Shown: positions 50,361 to 62,111, numbered from the stretch's first letter. The stretch: 64,000 bases of DNA from Beaufortia kweichowensis (GCA_019155185.1 CM032802.1:11012501-11076500); one strand, 5' to 3'. Notes: generated by a model not told the origin, from the sequence alone. Numbers and translations: made by a program.

Positions 50361-50594
50361 CTATAGACCATTTCACAAGATGTAAACAACACTGGTCCAG
50401 AAGCACTTCCTGTTTCAGTTTTTTGTATTTCACATATGTAAATTAAATTAAATCTTAAAGATGTTTGTTAAACAAGTCAGTTGTAAATGTTCTGTTGATT
50501 GTATTTTGTTCTGACATTTGTGTAGTGTTAAAAAACTGAGACAGGAAGTGCTTCTGGACCAGTGCTGTTTACATCTTGCGAAATGTTCTATAAG
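50361..50594. mobile_element. hairpin element with 65-bp inverted arms
   Basis: The left arm 50361-50425 (CTATAGACCATTTCACAAG, ATGTAAACAACACTGGTCC, AGAAGCACTTCCTGTTTCAG) is the near-exact reverse complement of 50530-50594, with a 104-bp AT-rich loop. About nine in ten arm positions match. This is the form of a MITE or foldback element. It has no relation to the other families in the window and no coding capacity. Confidence 0.88.
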
Positions 50595-50653
50595 TATTAA
50601 TCCCCGTGCACAACTATTGTTGTACTAGCAAAATCTAAACCATGAATTTTTGG

Positions 50654-50923
50654 TTAAAGGAATAGTTCACATAGTTCAAATTCTTTCAATATTTTTTTAT
50701 TTACATCATTCCAAATATTTGCCACTGTTTTTTTCCATTAAATACTAATGTCAAAATGTTGGAAGAATCACTATAGGACAGTTTATAGTCTTCATAGAAG
50801 GATTTTAACCTCCAAGATGAAAAGCAGAATAGACAAGCTTTATTATGAAGTCTTGGAACAACAATATTAACTAAGCAAATAAATAATGGCATTGTTGCAT
50901 TTTTGGAAGAAGCAGTCCTTTAA
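50654..50923 (+). mobile_element. probable degenerate copy, TTAAAGG-ATAGTTCAC family
   Basis: Left end GGTTAAAGGAATAGTTCACA, then TTTACATCATTCCAAAT; right end TTTTTGGAAGAAGCAGTCCTTTAA. The ends match the family, but the interior is largely unrelated or decayed. Confidence 0.55.
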
Positions 50924-52256
50924 GGTCATAAACAGCGCGATGTGACTCGTTCGCAGTACATCCCCGTCCCTTGATGTGGACATTCCTCAGCTTTGAGACG
51001 TGTAGTGGTGGGATTTATCATGACGTCCAGCTTTGAAGTAACAATATCACAAACAAACGAATGGAGGGATCGATCGCAAGTGTCTCCCAGAATGATGAAC
51101 TGGCACTTCTGTTAAAAAAAAAACAAATCAATGCTTTCTCTCTTCACTGGTCCAACGTTGCGTGTGACTTAGTTCAAGTGTATGCTGGGCCTTATTTCAA
51201 CTCCACTCCCCTTCGGGTTAATTTTAACTACAGCTTTTTGCTTTGTTTGTCATTTTGTCTTCTGTTTCTCTTGCAGGCTTAAAATGCATGCCAATTTAAT
51301 TTGTACAGAAAGCCCCCACCAATGATAGCCCGTAGGATAAGCTATATATAAGTGAGTGCAGCTAGATGTATTTACAGTCTTATTGACTTTTGCTTGCCTT
51401 TATCTGTCTTGCTTTGTGTGGCACTTGCTTATTGGCTGCCTGTCTTAGAGCTCTATTGATCTGCTATATGTTGCATCTCTGTGGGCTCGCCTTTATTAAC
51501 AGATCTATAAAAACAGGCACAAGGCATTCCCAGAGTGAATGCCTCAATCTTCTATCATATCGTTTATAATTCATGTGCAACCTCTAACCCCAGCATCAAT
51601 GAACAAGCTTGCGTTATTGATTTCTGGTTGTCATAATAGATTAACATGTTCGCTAATTCTGTGTACAGACATACTCAATTTCATGCACCTGAAACGAGAG
51701 TAGCATGAGGATAATTATCGTAATTTAATTTAGTTTTGCTGTTGTCGTGCTTGGCTAGCAGACAGTGTGAAAACATCTTGTCAGCATGTGTGCATGAGTT
51801 TATTCTTTTTGTAAGAGTGGGTCAATATAGTGTGAAACTGAAATAAAAAAACTTCGGAGAAGATAGCAGCCTTTTTCTTCCGCACTGCTCTTTTAGTAAA
51901 GTTCAGCGTTCGGTAAAAGCATTCTTTTCTTTCTTCCTTACTTCCAATTTGACAGCAAACCCATCTCTGATTTTGTATTTGTGCGTGTGTGCGTGTGAAA
52001 GACTGAAGGAGAGAGAGAGTGAGAGTCTGTAATGATGGTTTGCCCGTCAGTGATGTGAGTAAAAGAAAATCTTTGACAGCTTGAGAAAGTTCCTTCAGTT
52101 TCATCAGGGTTGGGAGAGCCTGCTGTCGTACGGAAATCTACAGGCTAAAACAGGTATCCATCAGAGAGAGAGAGAAAATAGAGCAAGACATGTTGAAAAA
52201 GCTATTTCCCATCTAAAACAATAGCAGAGGGCGGAAGGAAAGATTCTTACTCTTAC
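50924..52256. other. non-coding stretch
   Basis: At 51240-51277 a long pyrimidine tract ending CTCTTGCAG, followed 73 nt later by TAA|GTGAGTGC (51350), looks like an exon, but all frames are closed. The rest is unremarkable. Confidence 0.35.
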
Positions 52257-52305
52257 CACTCGTCTGTAATCTTCTAGAACATTCTTCCGTTATGATGTTC
52301 ATAGT
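52257..52305 (-). CDS. possible short coding exon, minus strand (49 nt)
   Basis: Minus strand: TTTTCTTTTTTCCACTTCAG acceptor and GAGTG|GTAAGAGTAAG donor. One frame is open, TMNIITEECSRRLQTS plus one base; the other two close. Both sites are strong, but the piece is short and no partner exons were found. Confidence 0.2.
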
Positions 52306-53520
52306 CTGAAGTGGAAAAAAGAAAACAAAGATCTTGGAAAATCTTGAAGACATACTGTTCTAGTGGTGTGATATATTAAAGTAATAATCCACGAGAGGCT
52401 GTATGTTATGGTGATAACATATTGGAGCATTAATAAGAATGTTCTATGGCAGGTGTGCTTTTATGGTCATTTGACAACAGATTTGGCTCATTCAGGGTTG
52501 GAAATATCCAATTTATATAGATGAGTGCAGTTTAACATCACAGTGGGATTCAAAAACACTTTTGTTTTAACCAGATTTTGTTTGTAATGATGTCACACAT
52601 GTTCGCTCCATTTCATTTCACTAATATAGGTGTTTTAAGAGATGATAGATCTCACAGCAGGACAAGAACAAACATAATTTAAATCCTCCATGTGAATATC
52701 TACTGAAAATCTAAAAAATGAAAGTCAATAAAAGCCCAACAGTGCCTGAGGACACACTGGACTACCCATCTTTCATCTTAAACGGCTGTCAACCCGCAAT
52801 TATGTGCATTCAGAATTACACAGTTATCAGAAGACCTACAAGGAATAAAAGTAGTAAATTTATTAAATATGGGTAGAATTAAGGTGATTTTTTTCAAGGT
52901 TGTAGTCGGCTAAAAACAATAAAACCGTCTTCCTCTGGGGCAGTGTAAACAGAAAGCTCATAAAAAAATGCAAAATGATTTAAACTGTCCAGCTCCTTAA
53001 TAAGAATAGATATGAAAATATTGTTTTCTCTACACACTGGATTTACAAATCTCCCTGCAGCAATGTCCAAAGCTAATTAAAGCCATACAGTATAAAAACA
53101 AATCAAGGGCGATGAGTATGCAAACAGGTCATTGCTGATTTATCAAACAAAGTGAGTTAATTGGGTAGGAACAATTCAATCCTGAGAGTTACACGAGTTT
53201 GCTCATCTTGAGCTCATTGTGAAGATGGAAAAGCATGTCTTTAAACCACTGCGGTAAGATTTGGAAATAGTCTAGACTCTGCTTGAACCTGCTGTGAATA
53301 TATCCTGGAGCCATTGAGTTTGAAGAACAGCTTGTGTTCAAATCGCAGGTTCTCTTTTAGCGGTTAAGCATAAAACGAGAAGGTTTTCAAGTTCACTAAC
53401 ATTCAAATTGGGTCATATTTTAGTCACTTTTGTGTCTTTTATGCAATAGAATAATTCAGAACTTAGTCAGAAAGTAAGATGTAAATTGTGGATACATAAT
53501 CAGCACCATGGACAGCTCCC
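52306..53520. other. AT-rich non-coding stretch
   Basis: No feature recognised. Confidence 0.45.
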
Positions 53521-53522
53521 CC

Positions 53523-53588
<66 letters not shown>

Positions 53589-53596
53589 CTCTCTCT
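53521..53596 (+). repeat. (CT)n microsatellite
   Basis: About 75 bp of CT repeats with two CG interruptions. The Leu-Ser ORF across it is an artefact. Confidence 0.96.
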
Positions 53597-54639
53597 AGTA
53601 TATTAGGTTTTACTAATGCATTTACATTATCCTCTAACTTCTTCAGGGGAACAACTGAAGCGTCATAATCCTTTACAACAAAAGTGTTATTTTCCTCACA
53701 TCATTATCACATCCACAGGTTCAGCTGTACATGCTTAGCTAGTGGGTGTGGGTGTATGTTTACCTGGCTGAATCCTTATTGTTTAAAATACACAGCTCAT
53801 GCTTTTATTCACAGTTTGTCTCGTCTGCCGAACAGACAGTAACAGCATAGCACTTAAATGAGGAACTCTGACCGTGGAGCTCAGGGTTATCTGCGACTCT
53901 CAGGAGTTAGCTATGTGACCTTATTTCCCATAGCACTGGCAACACATCTACCTCATTGTAACTATCACATTGGCTTCCTCAATCTCTGTTATAATGCACT
54001 GTATGCCGTGCATTTATTATTTTTTGGAAGGCCATATTGAGCACATTGCTATTCTGATTGGTAATCCAGTGTGCTTTTTAATATTTTATTTGGAAATGTT
54101 TTATATTTTATTTTAAATGCATAATTTTTTGCTGTATGAGGTCAGATAAGACATAATCAGAGGAAAGAAACTATTTTATGTGTTAGTGTAGTACATGTTA
54201 GTCTAGTGGTGCAGTTGTCATTTAATGTGCACATTCAAACCCCAATATTTTATTTTAATAAATACATTTTAAAGTAAAATTGCTACTGAACCACAGCCAA
54301 TCAATCTCCACATTTTTTGTGTGTGCAATAAACCAGCTGTGATTTTCGTGACCATGGGTAAAAAAAAGTCATACGTGTTTGAAGTCATGAGAGTGGGTAT
54401 ATTGACAGGAATATTTCAGGTTCGTGACCCCTCAGTTCGAATGAGCATGTGGCTTCTGATGGATGCTTATATAGAGGTTTATATAGAGATCAAAAGGTCA
54501 TAGATGAGTTTTTTTTGCAGAGAACTGACAAACATATGGACGTTTAATTTGTGGAGAGACAGTCAGACAGATAGACACATGCTGTGAGATTGCTTTCACT
54601 AACAAGTGACTGAACCCCTGGTTTCTGTCATGGCTGTCC
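53597..54639. other. non-coding stretch
   Basis: No feature recognised; AT-rich around 54050-54300. Confidence 0.4.
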
Positions 54640-55130
54640 TGACTTCATTCAAGTGAGATAGATGAGTCGTTTTTGCTTCCGTTGTGATTATAGCGATTGT
54701 GTCATGTATATTTGCTGCGAGAAAGTACTTTGCTTATAATCTCTCCATATGGTAGCCATTATCCGTAATCCATTATAGATGTAATCCCACTGTGTTTTCT
54801 CCAGTAGAGACGCATAATCCACGAGTTCTCAGTGGAATTTGACATCATGTGTTTTTCCATGCATGCAAATGGACAATATCCTGTCACTGGTGAAATATGT
54901 GTATAATGATGGCCGGTCCACTTTCCTTTCCGCACATGGAACCCAACAGTGGAGTCACAGCTGCTCAGCTTATTAGCTCATTGAATTAGTCCAATCAGGA
55001 GCCAAATGGAGGAAGGATCGGACACAGTACCAAGCGACGCTTGTAAGTCACTCTCGCTCTTTAATGAAAAGTGGCTATTTCAGCTCTGCTTATTGGCCAG
55101 CTGATCCTCGCAGAAACTATGCTATAATAA
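54640..55130. promoter_or_regulatory. candidate regulatory block
   Basis: Balanced composition without repeats, with a run of homeodomain and other words: GTGATTATAGCGATTGTG near 54684, CCATTATCCGTAATCCATTA near 54757, GCATAATCCACGAG near 54811, ACTTTCCTTTCCGCACATGG near 54920, and AGCTTATTAGCTCATTGAATTAGTCCAATCAGG near 54967. Enhancer-like. Conservation is untested. Confidence 0.35.
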
Positions 55131-55342
55131 ATCTTTCTGGAGAATTCTAGGGGAAAATTATTTTGGAAAGAGGGAAATTGTTTAGCAGCCTTCAATGCAG
55201 GGAACTCTTGAAGGCAATGCTTCAAGTTCATCTGTATGTCATTCTGAATCTGTATGCTGAATTTTGTTGAAATTGTTGAGTCATGTTGGATTACTTTTAG
55301 AGCTTTTCATGAAACACAAATAAAATATTATGAAATTATGAA

Positions 55343-55376
55343 ATAACCTGATAACTGAGTATACACATGAAAATGA
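55343..55376 (+). mobile_element. TTAA-flanked MITE family, copy 4 (left end, interrupted)
   Basis: ATAACCTGATAACTGAGTATACACATGAAAATGA matches the left end of copies 2, 3 and 5, then breaks off where a different fish repeat begins. A short GGTATTTTTATG near 55636 may be the continuation beyond the insertion. Confidence 0.55.
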
Positions 55377-55500
55377 ATTCAAGGCAAGTTTATTTATATA
55401 GCACATTTCATACACAAAGGAAATTCAAAGTGCTTTACATAAAATGAGTTAAAATAATCATAAAGACATAATCACAATAAAAACAAAGAATAAAAAACAA
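55377..55500 (+). mobile_element. fish interspersed repeat with TTTATTTATATAGCAC signature
   Basis: AAGTTTATTTATATAGCACATTTCATACACAAAGG and TTCAAAGTGCTTTACATAAAATGAG, followed by an A-rich tail with AATCATAAAGAC, fit a repeat common across teleost genomes. Recognised from general knowledge; its class is not certain. It appears inserted into copy 4 of the TTAA family. Confidence 0.65.
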
Positions 55501-55682
55501 TTTTTTAATTATAAATGAGAACAAATAAAATAAAAAGTGATTTAAAATTTATTTTAAATGAATTTAAATAGATAAAAGAAAAAAATGTTTTTCAAACATT
55601 TAAAAATCAAAAAATTGTCTTTACATTTTTTTTTAGGTATTTTTATGTTGATGTGTATCATATGTTGCACAAAAAATATTCC

Positions 55683-55758
55683 TGCATACAGGTTTGAAAT
55701 GACATGATAGTGAGTAAATAATGATAGAATTGTCATTTTGGGTGAACTGTCCTTTTAA
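55683..55758 (+). mobile_element. right end fragment, TTAAAGG-ATAGTTCAC family
   Basis: GGTTTGAAATGACATGATAGTGAGTAAATAATGATAG followed by TTTTGGGTGAACTGTCCTTTTAA is the family's right terminus. The left part is missing. Confidence 0.85.
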
Positions 55759-56057
55759 GGTGTTTTATCTCTAATGTTAACTTTCATATGTGGGCGGTCA
55801 TGACCAACAGGAGCGGTCATTGAAAAAGGTTGTAATGGTCATCCTGACTGTCTGCATGCCTTTTGCTGGCTGAAGCCATTCTTTTGTCTCACCACTGACT
55901 GAGAACACACCATTAACAGAGCCACAGCTTGACAAGAAAAATGAAGAGAGCTATTTTCTGTGGCCTTGAGTGCCAGGCTGAATAATGAGCAGACATTCTT
56001 TCTCTCTTCCTCCTTCATGGATTCATGGATTCCTCCCTGTGAAGATCCAGTCAGAAG

Positions 56058-56058
<1 letters not shown>
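55759..56058. other. non-coding spacer
   Basis: GTGGGCGGTCATGACCAACAGGAGCGGTCATTG near 55791 has a repeated GCGGTCATG/GCGGTCATT word. Nothing else. Confidence 0.35.

Positions 56059-56133
<75 letters not shown>
56059..56133 (+). repeat. (CT)n microsatellite
   Basis: About 75 bp of uninterrupted CT dinucleotide repeat. Confidence 0.97.
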
Positions 56134-56136
<3 letters not shown>

Positions 56137-57272
56137 CAAAACCAGGGCAGAAACAGACTGCATGCACATCACATTAAGGATTTCTAAGAGATGAAATAGA
56201 TAAATAATGCCTGGTTTTGTCATCTTGTCTGATTTAGGGCTTTAGTCTGCAGATTTAAGGATCCCATATTTTGGATGCAGAATGCATTAAATTTTCATTT
56301 AACTTTTTTTTAATTAAAACTTTGGGCACATTAGCTCTTTAATGCTAAATGATCTAATTCTTAGTTATTTTCCCTAAACTGCAATGAAATTTAATTAAGA
56401 TCAACGAGATCTGAAATTTAAAGTCAGGTATTCTATATAAACCTATCTATCTATATCTATTCCATCTGTAAAAACATTCTGTTAAAAATGTATTTTTATG
56501 CCAGAAACATACACTACATTCACACATAACTATGAAACTTCCATGATATCTATTTTGAGCAACTGTATGAAAGAGCATTATGAGCAATAAGAGTGTTTGG
56601 AAGGAGTGTACTGAGTATATATCTCTCTGATGAAGGTTACATCACACAAACACACTCAAACAGAAATACTGACAGAATGAAGAGGGCATTAGTCATATCC
56701 TATATTCTCCAAGTGTCTGTGTTCCCCGCAGACCCCTTTTCTCCTGCCCTCAAGTGCTAATAAAATGACGTGAGAAACCGTCTGCTGTGCAGGCAACGTA
56801 AATTCACAGCCAGAGTGCGACCGCTGAAGTGTCCTGGGTGTTGTTTTTCACCCCGTGTTCGTATTGACTCGTGTACAGATGTCTGGGTGTGTTTAAATGT
56901 GAATTTGCTTTTTCTACAGCTGTTTATCTCCCTCCCTCCCTCCCTTGTATAAACATGTCATTTCTGTTCATATTTGTGTCCATGTCCCTGAATGATTTGG
57001 GATACTAACAGTGGCAGTAATACTTCAACTGGGCTGTGAGCTTAGGCACAGGGTTTGTGATATATGGTTATGGCCCTTCATTGAGAGCCAATTAGACCTC
57101 CTCTGTGTGTGAGCACTATGAAATCCCATAATGCACTTCTGTGCAGGCAGAGAGAGAATTCTTTGGTGTTTTATACAGTATGAACCCCAATCCCAAGAGC
57201 ACCTATGGATATCCAGAGCACCCAAGCACATCTGCAAATGAATAACATTGTCCTCTCCTGTTTGTTTTGCAG
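56134..57272. other. non-coding stretch upstream of the 57273 exon
   Basis: AT-rich to 56550, then more balanced. A small (CCCT)n run lies near 56929-56944. The interval just before 57273 would be intron. Confidence 0.4.
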
Positions 57273-57360
57273 AGATAAAACGGTCCTATGGATTCATTGA
57301 TCGTCATTTTCTCAAACAACAAGGCGCCTTCCTGCAAACCCATCTGAGTCCTACAAACAG
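57273..57360 (+). CDS. probable internal exon, plus strand (88 nt)
   Basis: CCTCTCCTGTTTGTTTTGCAG gives a strong acceptor and CAAACAG|GTAAGTGTC a near-consensus donor. Only one frame is open, with two leading bases and two trailing: IKRSYGFIDRHFLKQQGAFL then QTHLSPTN, so phase 1 in and phase 2 out. Base composition is higher in GC than the flanks. The peptide is basic and polar, and I do not recognise it. It may be a coding exon of a plus-strand gene with large introns, or a UTR/lncRNA exon. This is the best single exon candidate on the plus strand. Confidence 0.45.
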
Positions 57361-57732
57361 GTAAGTGTCATTTAGCATTTAACTCCAAACATTGCACAGA
57401 CGTTATGCTTTCCAGGGAAGTGCTTCACAACCTTCCTGCATTAATCTGTCATTATCATTCTTATTTGCACAAAGAGGGGTGAGAAAGTCCAGAGGATCTG
57501 CTGTTTTGTGGATCTAGGCGCAGGCTTTTATCCTTTTAATCCCTGGCAACAACTGCAAGAAATGTTGACCTCTTTTCTGATGCTTATTATTGTGGTATTT
57601 GAGCTGACATTAAGCATGGTGCTGTAATTATGCTAAAAGGTAACGGACAGGTAATGCATTTAGAGATGCTCTGATATACTTTTATACACTGCACAGTCAG
57701 GCTAAGTGTTGGACTCCTACATATATGCACTT
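57361..57732. other. non-coding, intron-like
   Basis: Follows the donor at 57361; no feature recognised. Confidence 0.4.
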
Positions 57733-57960
57733 TGGAGATATAGTATTAGATGTACAGTAGAAAAGCTCTATTTATAGAAGCCATTAACTTTATGAAAAAG
57801 TAGTTTTGTACACTCTTGCATTAGATATAGTTTTAGCAGTACAGTAGAAAATCACTATGCACAGAAGCCATTAACTTTATAGAAAAGTAGTTTGGTGAGC
57901 TTTCGCATTAAATGTAGTATTAGCAATGCAGTAGAACATCTTTATGTAAAGCATTATTTT
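57733..57960 (+). repeat. 87-bp tandem repeat, about 2.6 copies
   Basis: CAGTAGAA recurs at 57755, 57842 and 57929, and AGCCATTAACTTTAT at about 57779 and 57866, always 87 bp apart. ATTAGATGTA/ATTAGATATAG/ATTAAATGTAG units begin each copy. Units have diverged by about 15-20%. A minisatellite with no coding frame. Confidence 0.85.
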
Positions 57961-58160
57961 AAAAATGTGCATCATGATGCAATGATGCAGTAAATGACTC
58001 AATACACTGAGCAACGTATTAGCAATAAATGAGAACTTCTAGTTTGCATTTTAAAGATAGTTGTAAAATTAATGTAGTTTATGACTGTTAGTCCTGCTTG
58101 TAATTTGTAAGTATTGCTGGGAATAAGCTGGGACATGCATGGGAGTCATACATCTATGTT

Positions 58161-58186
58161 TTTCACCCTTTTTTTAAAGGGTGAAA
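58161..58186. repeat. perfect 11-bp stem, 4-nt loop hairpin
   Basis: TTTCACCCTTT, a TTTT loop, then AAAGGGTGAAA. It could be chance, or a remnant of inverted repeat ends. Confidence 0.8.
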
Positions 58187-59639
58187 GGTCCCATTTGTAT
58201 ATGTATAGAGAGAGAGAGAAAGAGAGAGAATAAAATTATGATAAAAATGCTGATAGAATTATCAGTTTATAGTAAATGATCTTTTTCTGCACTTTTTCTC
58301 TGATCAAATTTAGACATGCGAGTGGTTGATTTTGTGTTTTCCCAAGTTTTACTTGACTCAGAAGTTGCCCCCAAATGGAGTGGGGATTCTGGACATAAGA
58401 TAACAGTTCATTGTCACTGAAAATGTTTTTAACTACTGTACAGTAACAAACAGATGTACTGTACATATATCAGACTGCTAATGAATGTTAGGCACTTGAA
58501 ACTGTGAAGAACGCCGGTACAGATGTACAGCTGGCAAAGGAAAACACGGATGTGAGTGAACATTAAAGATTCATTCAAACAGCTGTTCCTGATCCAGGAC
58601 AGTGCCATGTGCTCTGATTGTAAAGCAGGAGACAGCTCAGGGTATTACACCAACAGCATATCTGTCTGTGTACTGTCTGCCCTGATTGAAGGCTTTACCT
58701 CATGCTGCAATGTTAAATCCACGGATTGAGAGTTGAAAAATATGATGGCGTCAATTTCTGCTGGAATGACACACTCTCTAGATGGTAAAACATTATATAA
58801 AAAAGGTACAAAAGCTGTCACTGAGACAAGGTCTTAATATGTACCATTTAGGTACAGATATGTATTTCTGATGTATCAACTTTGAGATGCTAATATGCAC
58901 TCTTAAGGAGCTAAGTTGTACTTTTGTCTCATTTTTCTGAGACTATACTATCTATTAAATTCTTGAATATATACTGTATATGTATTACATATATTTTTTA
59001 TTTTATTCCACACTTTAACATGTCACGTAAAAAGGTTAGTAAATATAACATAATAAATATTTCAACTACAATTTTAAAGTTTCAAGTGGCTGGAAAACAT
59101 TTACTTTTTTACTTTGGTCATAAAAATATTTAAAGTAAAGTTAAGGCTATATACAACAAAAGTTTTCTCTCTATTTAGACCATTATTGTCTCTCTCTTTT
59201 CACACTAGTTTCTTCTCTCTGCTTTATAGTTTAATGCTATTAGTCACATAGTCACAGCCTGGTACAGCCTCTTAATTGTCATTGTGTAATGCTGACAACT
59301 TCAAAGTTCCTCTCAGGACTAATTCTCAGATGACTCTCTTGTTGTAAAAGCTAAAATGCATTATTAGGTTGTCTTTGAAAAGTCTCTCTGAGGGATCTTC
59401 GTTTATCCGTATAACACAAAACCATCTCTTTATTGTAGTTTACTTGTGTCACGTATGTTAGGTCAGTGTCCTCATTCAGGTCGTAGTAGCAAAAGAACAT
59501 TTACTTCACAAAATGACAAATTGAGCAGTACAATTTGGATGGGAAACCATATGCTCATTCTTGGCAACATCAAACACACCAGTACTCTTTTTTCAGACTT
59601 TTTCCAGTCATGTAAAAAATATTTAGCCCTTTAGTGTCT
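58187..59639. other. AT-rich non-coding stretch
   Basis: Short GA run near 58207-58229; no element or exon supported. Confidence 0.4.
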
Positions 59640-59900
59640 TTAGACCTTGGTGAAAGCAAAAGGCTGTTATCTGTCAGAGACACAAAACACGTACCTCCCC
59701 TGCAGAAGCTCAGCCACGCAAAATAATCAGCCGAACAGGAGAGCTACTCCCGCTGGAAATCACAGTAATAAGCCCACCATCCCCTTTCCAAATAACAGCT
59801 GGTTATGTTTTTCTAATGGAGAAGCGCCATCACAAGCCGTCGCTTCTCGTTCATCAGCAGCTGTTAGCCGTGACTGGAAGTGTGTAGAAAAAACGGCATA
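59640..59900. promoter_or_regulatory. GC-richer candidate regulatory block
   Basis: CTGCAGAAGCTCAGCCACGC, AAATAATCAGCCGAACAGG, AATAACAGCTGGTTATG and CATCAGCAGCTGTTAGCCG. Raised GC with two CAGCTG E-boxes. The 84-codon plus ORF at 59647-59901 has no domain. A TTAAAGG-family element begins right after it. Confidence 0.3.
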
Positions 59901-59935
59901 ATTTTTGTGTGCTCAGAGGAGAGAGTTGTGTAGAG

Positions 59936-60098
59936 TTAAAGACTAGTTCACTCATCTGTAGATTTCTTTTTTATAAGAATTGTTATGCAGCTCTTGCTTT
60001 CGTGGCCCATACAGTATGACATACAACATATTCCAACTAAATCATTATTTAGTTATCATCTAACACAAGAATAACACAAGAGTGAAATATTCCTTTAA
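59936..60098 (+). mobile_element. degenerate short copy, TTAAAGG-ATAGTTCAC family
   Basis: GTTAAAGACTAGTTCACTCAT at the left and GAGTGAAATATTCCTTTAA at the right form degenerate inverted ends around an internally diverged 163-bp element. Confidence 0.6.
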
Positions 60099-60754
60099 GG
60101 CAGTGACCCTGCTGAAGTTACACTTTTGTCCTGTCATACCCACACCTGGACATTGAGACAGGGGCAGGTAGTTCAGGTCTACTTAATAGTGACAACTCTC
60201 AAGCTGATAATTCTGAGGTGAGACATGTGATACGCACCATCTGCCACGGGTCAGTCTGCCCTGACAGGGCCTGTTTGAAACATGAACATGTGCCTGCATG
60301 TGTCAGACCGTCCGTTTGTATCCTCGGGCTAATTTAGTGATGGAAGACAAACAGACATCTTTTCTTGCCTTTCCTCCTCTGCGCTGCTCAGACAGCATCA
60401 CATAATGTGATGTCATGTCATTTTGGTCCTCAGGGAAGGATTTTCCAAGGTTAGAGGAAACATTGTACCAAATGTGTTAACATCATGAACGCGATATTTA
60501 GTCTGCCAATTTTTAACAAATCGTGGGTGGGAATATTTTCATTGTTATAAAATAATGTAAAGTAAAATGCTTTTACACATAATACAAATATCACTGATTC
60601 AACCTTCATTCGGGTTGTTGAAAGCCTTATTTGGCTAACAGTACAATAGGTAACCTTTAACAGTACAATTAGCTTTATACTCTTTGAGTAATTTGGGAAA
60701 CCACAGGGTGCCTGTCTTATCACAATGAAAACTCATGCAAAGTCTGTAAACAAA
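60099..60754. other. non-coding spacer
   Basis: 60100-60430 is balanced in composition, with ACATGTGATACGCACCATCTG near 60223. Nothing firm. Confidence 0.35.
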
Positions 60755-60905
60755 TGTGACCCTGTCTGTGAATTCTGTGATTTCAATCTGTGACATGACC
60801 TTACTCAGAAAATATTAAAGAATATTCTTTACATTATGTAGAATGATTTTATGTAGAAACAGAAAAATCACAAAAATGACTTGGGTTTTCACAGACTGGG
60901 TCACA
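60755..60905 (-). mobile_element. MITE-like element, TGTGACCC family, copy 3 (reverse, deleted)
   Basis: TGTGACCCTGTCTGTGAATTC at the left and GGGTTTTCACAGACTGGGTCACA at the right. The inner right half (ACATTATGTAGAATGATTTTATGTAG) is the reverse complement of the left half of copies 1 and 2. At 151 bp it lacks about 90 bp of the interior. Confidence 0.82.
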
Positions 60906-62111
60906 AATTTGTTTTGCTGTTTTATCGATGGCGAGCTCATGATAAAATCAAGCCAGAGCAGCTTTGTGCTGATAAATTGTTTAGTAGTTTGCAAAGTTTA
61001 ATACAACAAAGTGCAAGGACCAAAACAGAAACCATTCACATTTCACAAAACTATTCCACTATGAGCTATTTCCAGTGCAAACATGCTAACAAGAGCTTTG
61101 TCTGACCCTGTTGCCCTGCTGTTTTCAGCAACTTTGACTCAGCTCTGCTGATGTAATCTAGTTTTCCTAAAACAAACTCAGGAAAAGACAGAGAAAAGAA
61201 AAGACACAAAGAAATCCTATGTGCCATCATTTCGCTCTTCAAACTGATGAGCCTTGCTCGCTGCCCTCTGCTCGGAAAGACTCAGAGCTGGAGATGAAGA
61301 GAACGAGAGAGATTAATGCAGATCATCTGTCATCACCTGGCAGCTGATCAAAAGATTTCATTGGCAGACAGAATTCGTTTGAAAATCCACTGGAGCTGCT
61401 TTTCTTCACAGTTAAAGCTGTAAGGGCAGTTTCTCAGACACAAACACGCTCTGGTTGGCTTTAGGCGTATATAGAGGTCCAAGACTGTCCTAAAGCAATG
61501 CACATTGAAACGGCATCAGCATTTCTTAGAAAATTAAAAGCAGAGGAAGATAACGTGATATTGAGACACACTTATGTTTTGAAACATCAGGGAATATGCT
61601 CCCAGAGCAGTGAGTGTTTGCTGAATGTGAGTGGGGTACGAGGGTACGGAGAGAATTGTATTCTTCAGAAGAATAAAAATAATCTTTGTTGCGAGAGTTA
61701 CGTCCCTAGACTTGCTGGGGAGGGAGCAGGTCCCTGTGTTATTCTGCTACACTTTCAGTTGTTTTTTGGTCTTGTTAGGAAATATTTTTTTTGTCTTGTG
61801 ATAAGGTTTAAAATTGCCTAAGTGTTCTCCTGGTCACAATTAAAAATGTGTTTCACAGTTCAGTGCATCTATTCACAGGCAGGTATTTAACATAATTGCC
61901 AATTCAGAGATCAGCTCCGGTGTCAATGAATGGTTGATATTTGGAAATAATGCTATGGCGCAGACTTAAATATAGCAGCATTATTCATGCAACTATTACA
62001 GTTAACTGTTGGCATTTGCATATGGCAAGAAATTCCCAATTGAATTGTGTCTGTGATTGCACTGTTTATTTGTAAATCCACTCTGCATTGTTTCACAGTT
62101 AATATCTGTTT
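60906..62111. other. non-coding stretch
   Basis: 61220-61390 is GC-balanced with ATTAATGCAGATCATCTGTCATCACCTGG, a regulatory-looking block. The 107-codon ORF at 61498-61821 has no domain. Confidence 0.35.

Noticed and set aside
51278..51350. Unit between CTCTTGCAG and TAA|GTGAGTGC on the plus strand
   Set aside because: All three frames closed; no other sign of a transcript.
55554..55736. 60-codon minus ORF
   Set aside because: Lies across AT-rich repeat sequence and MITE ends.
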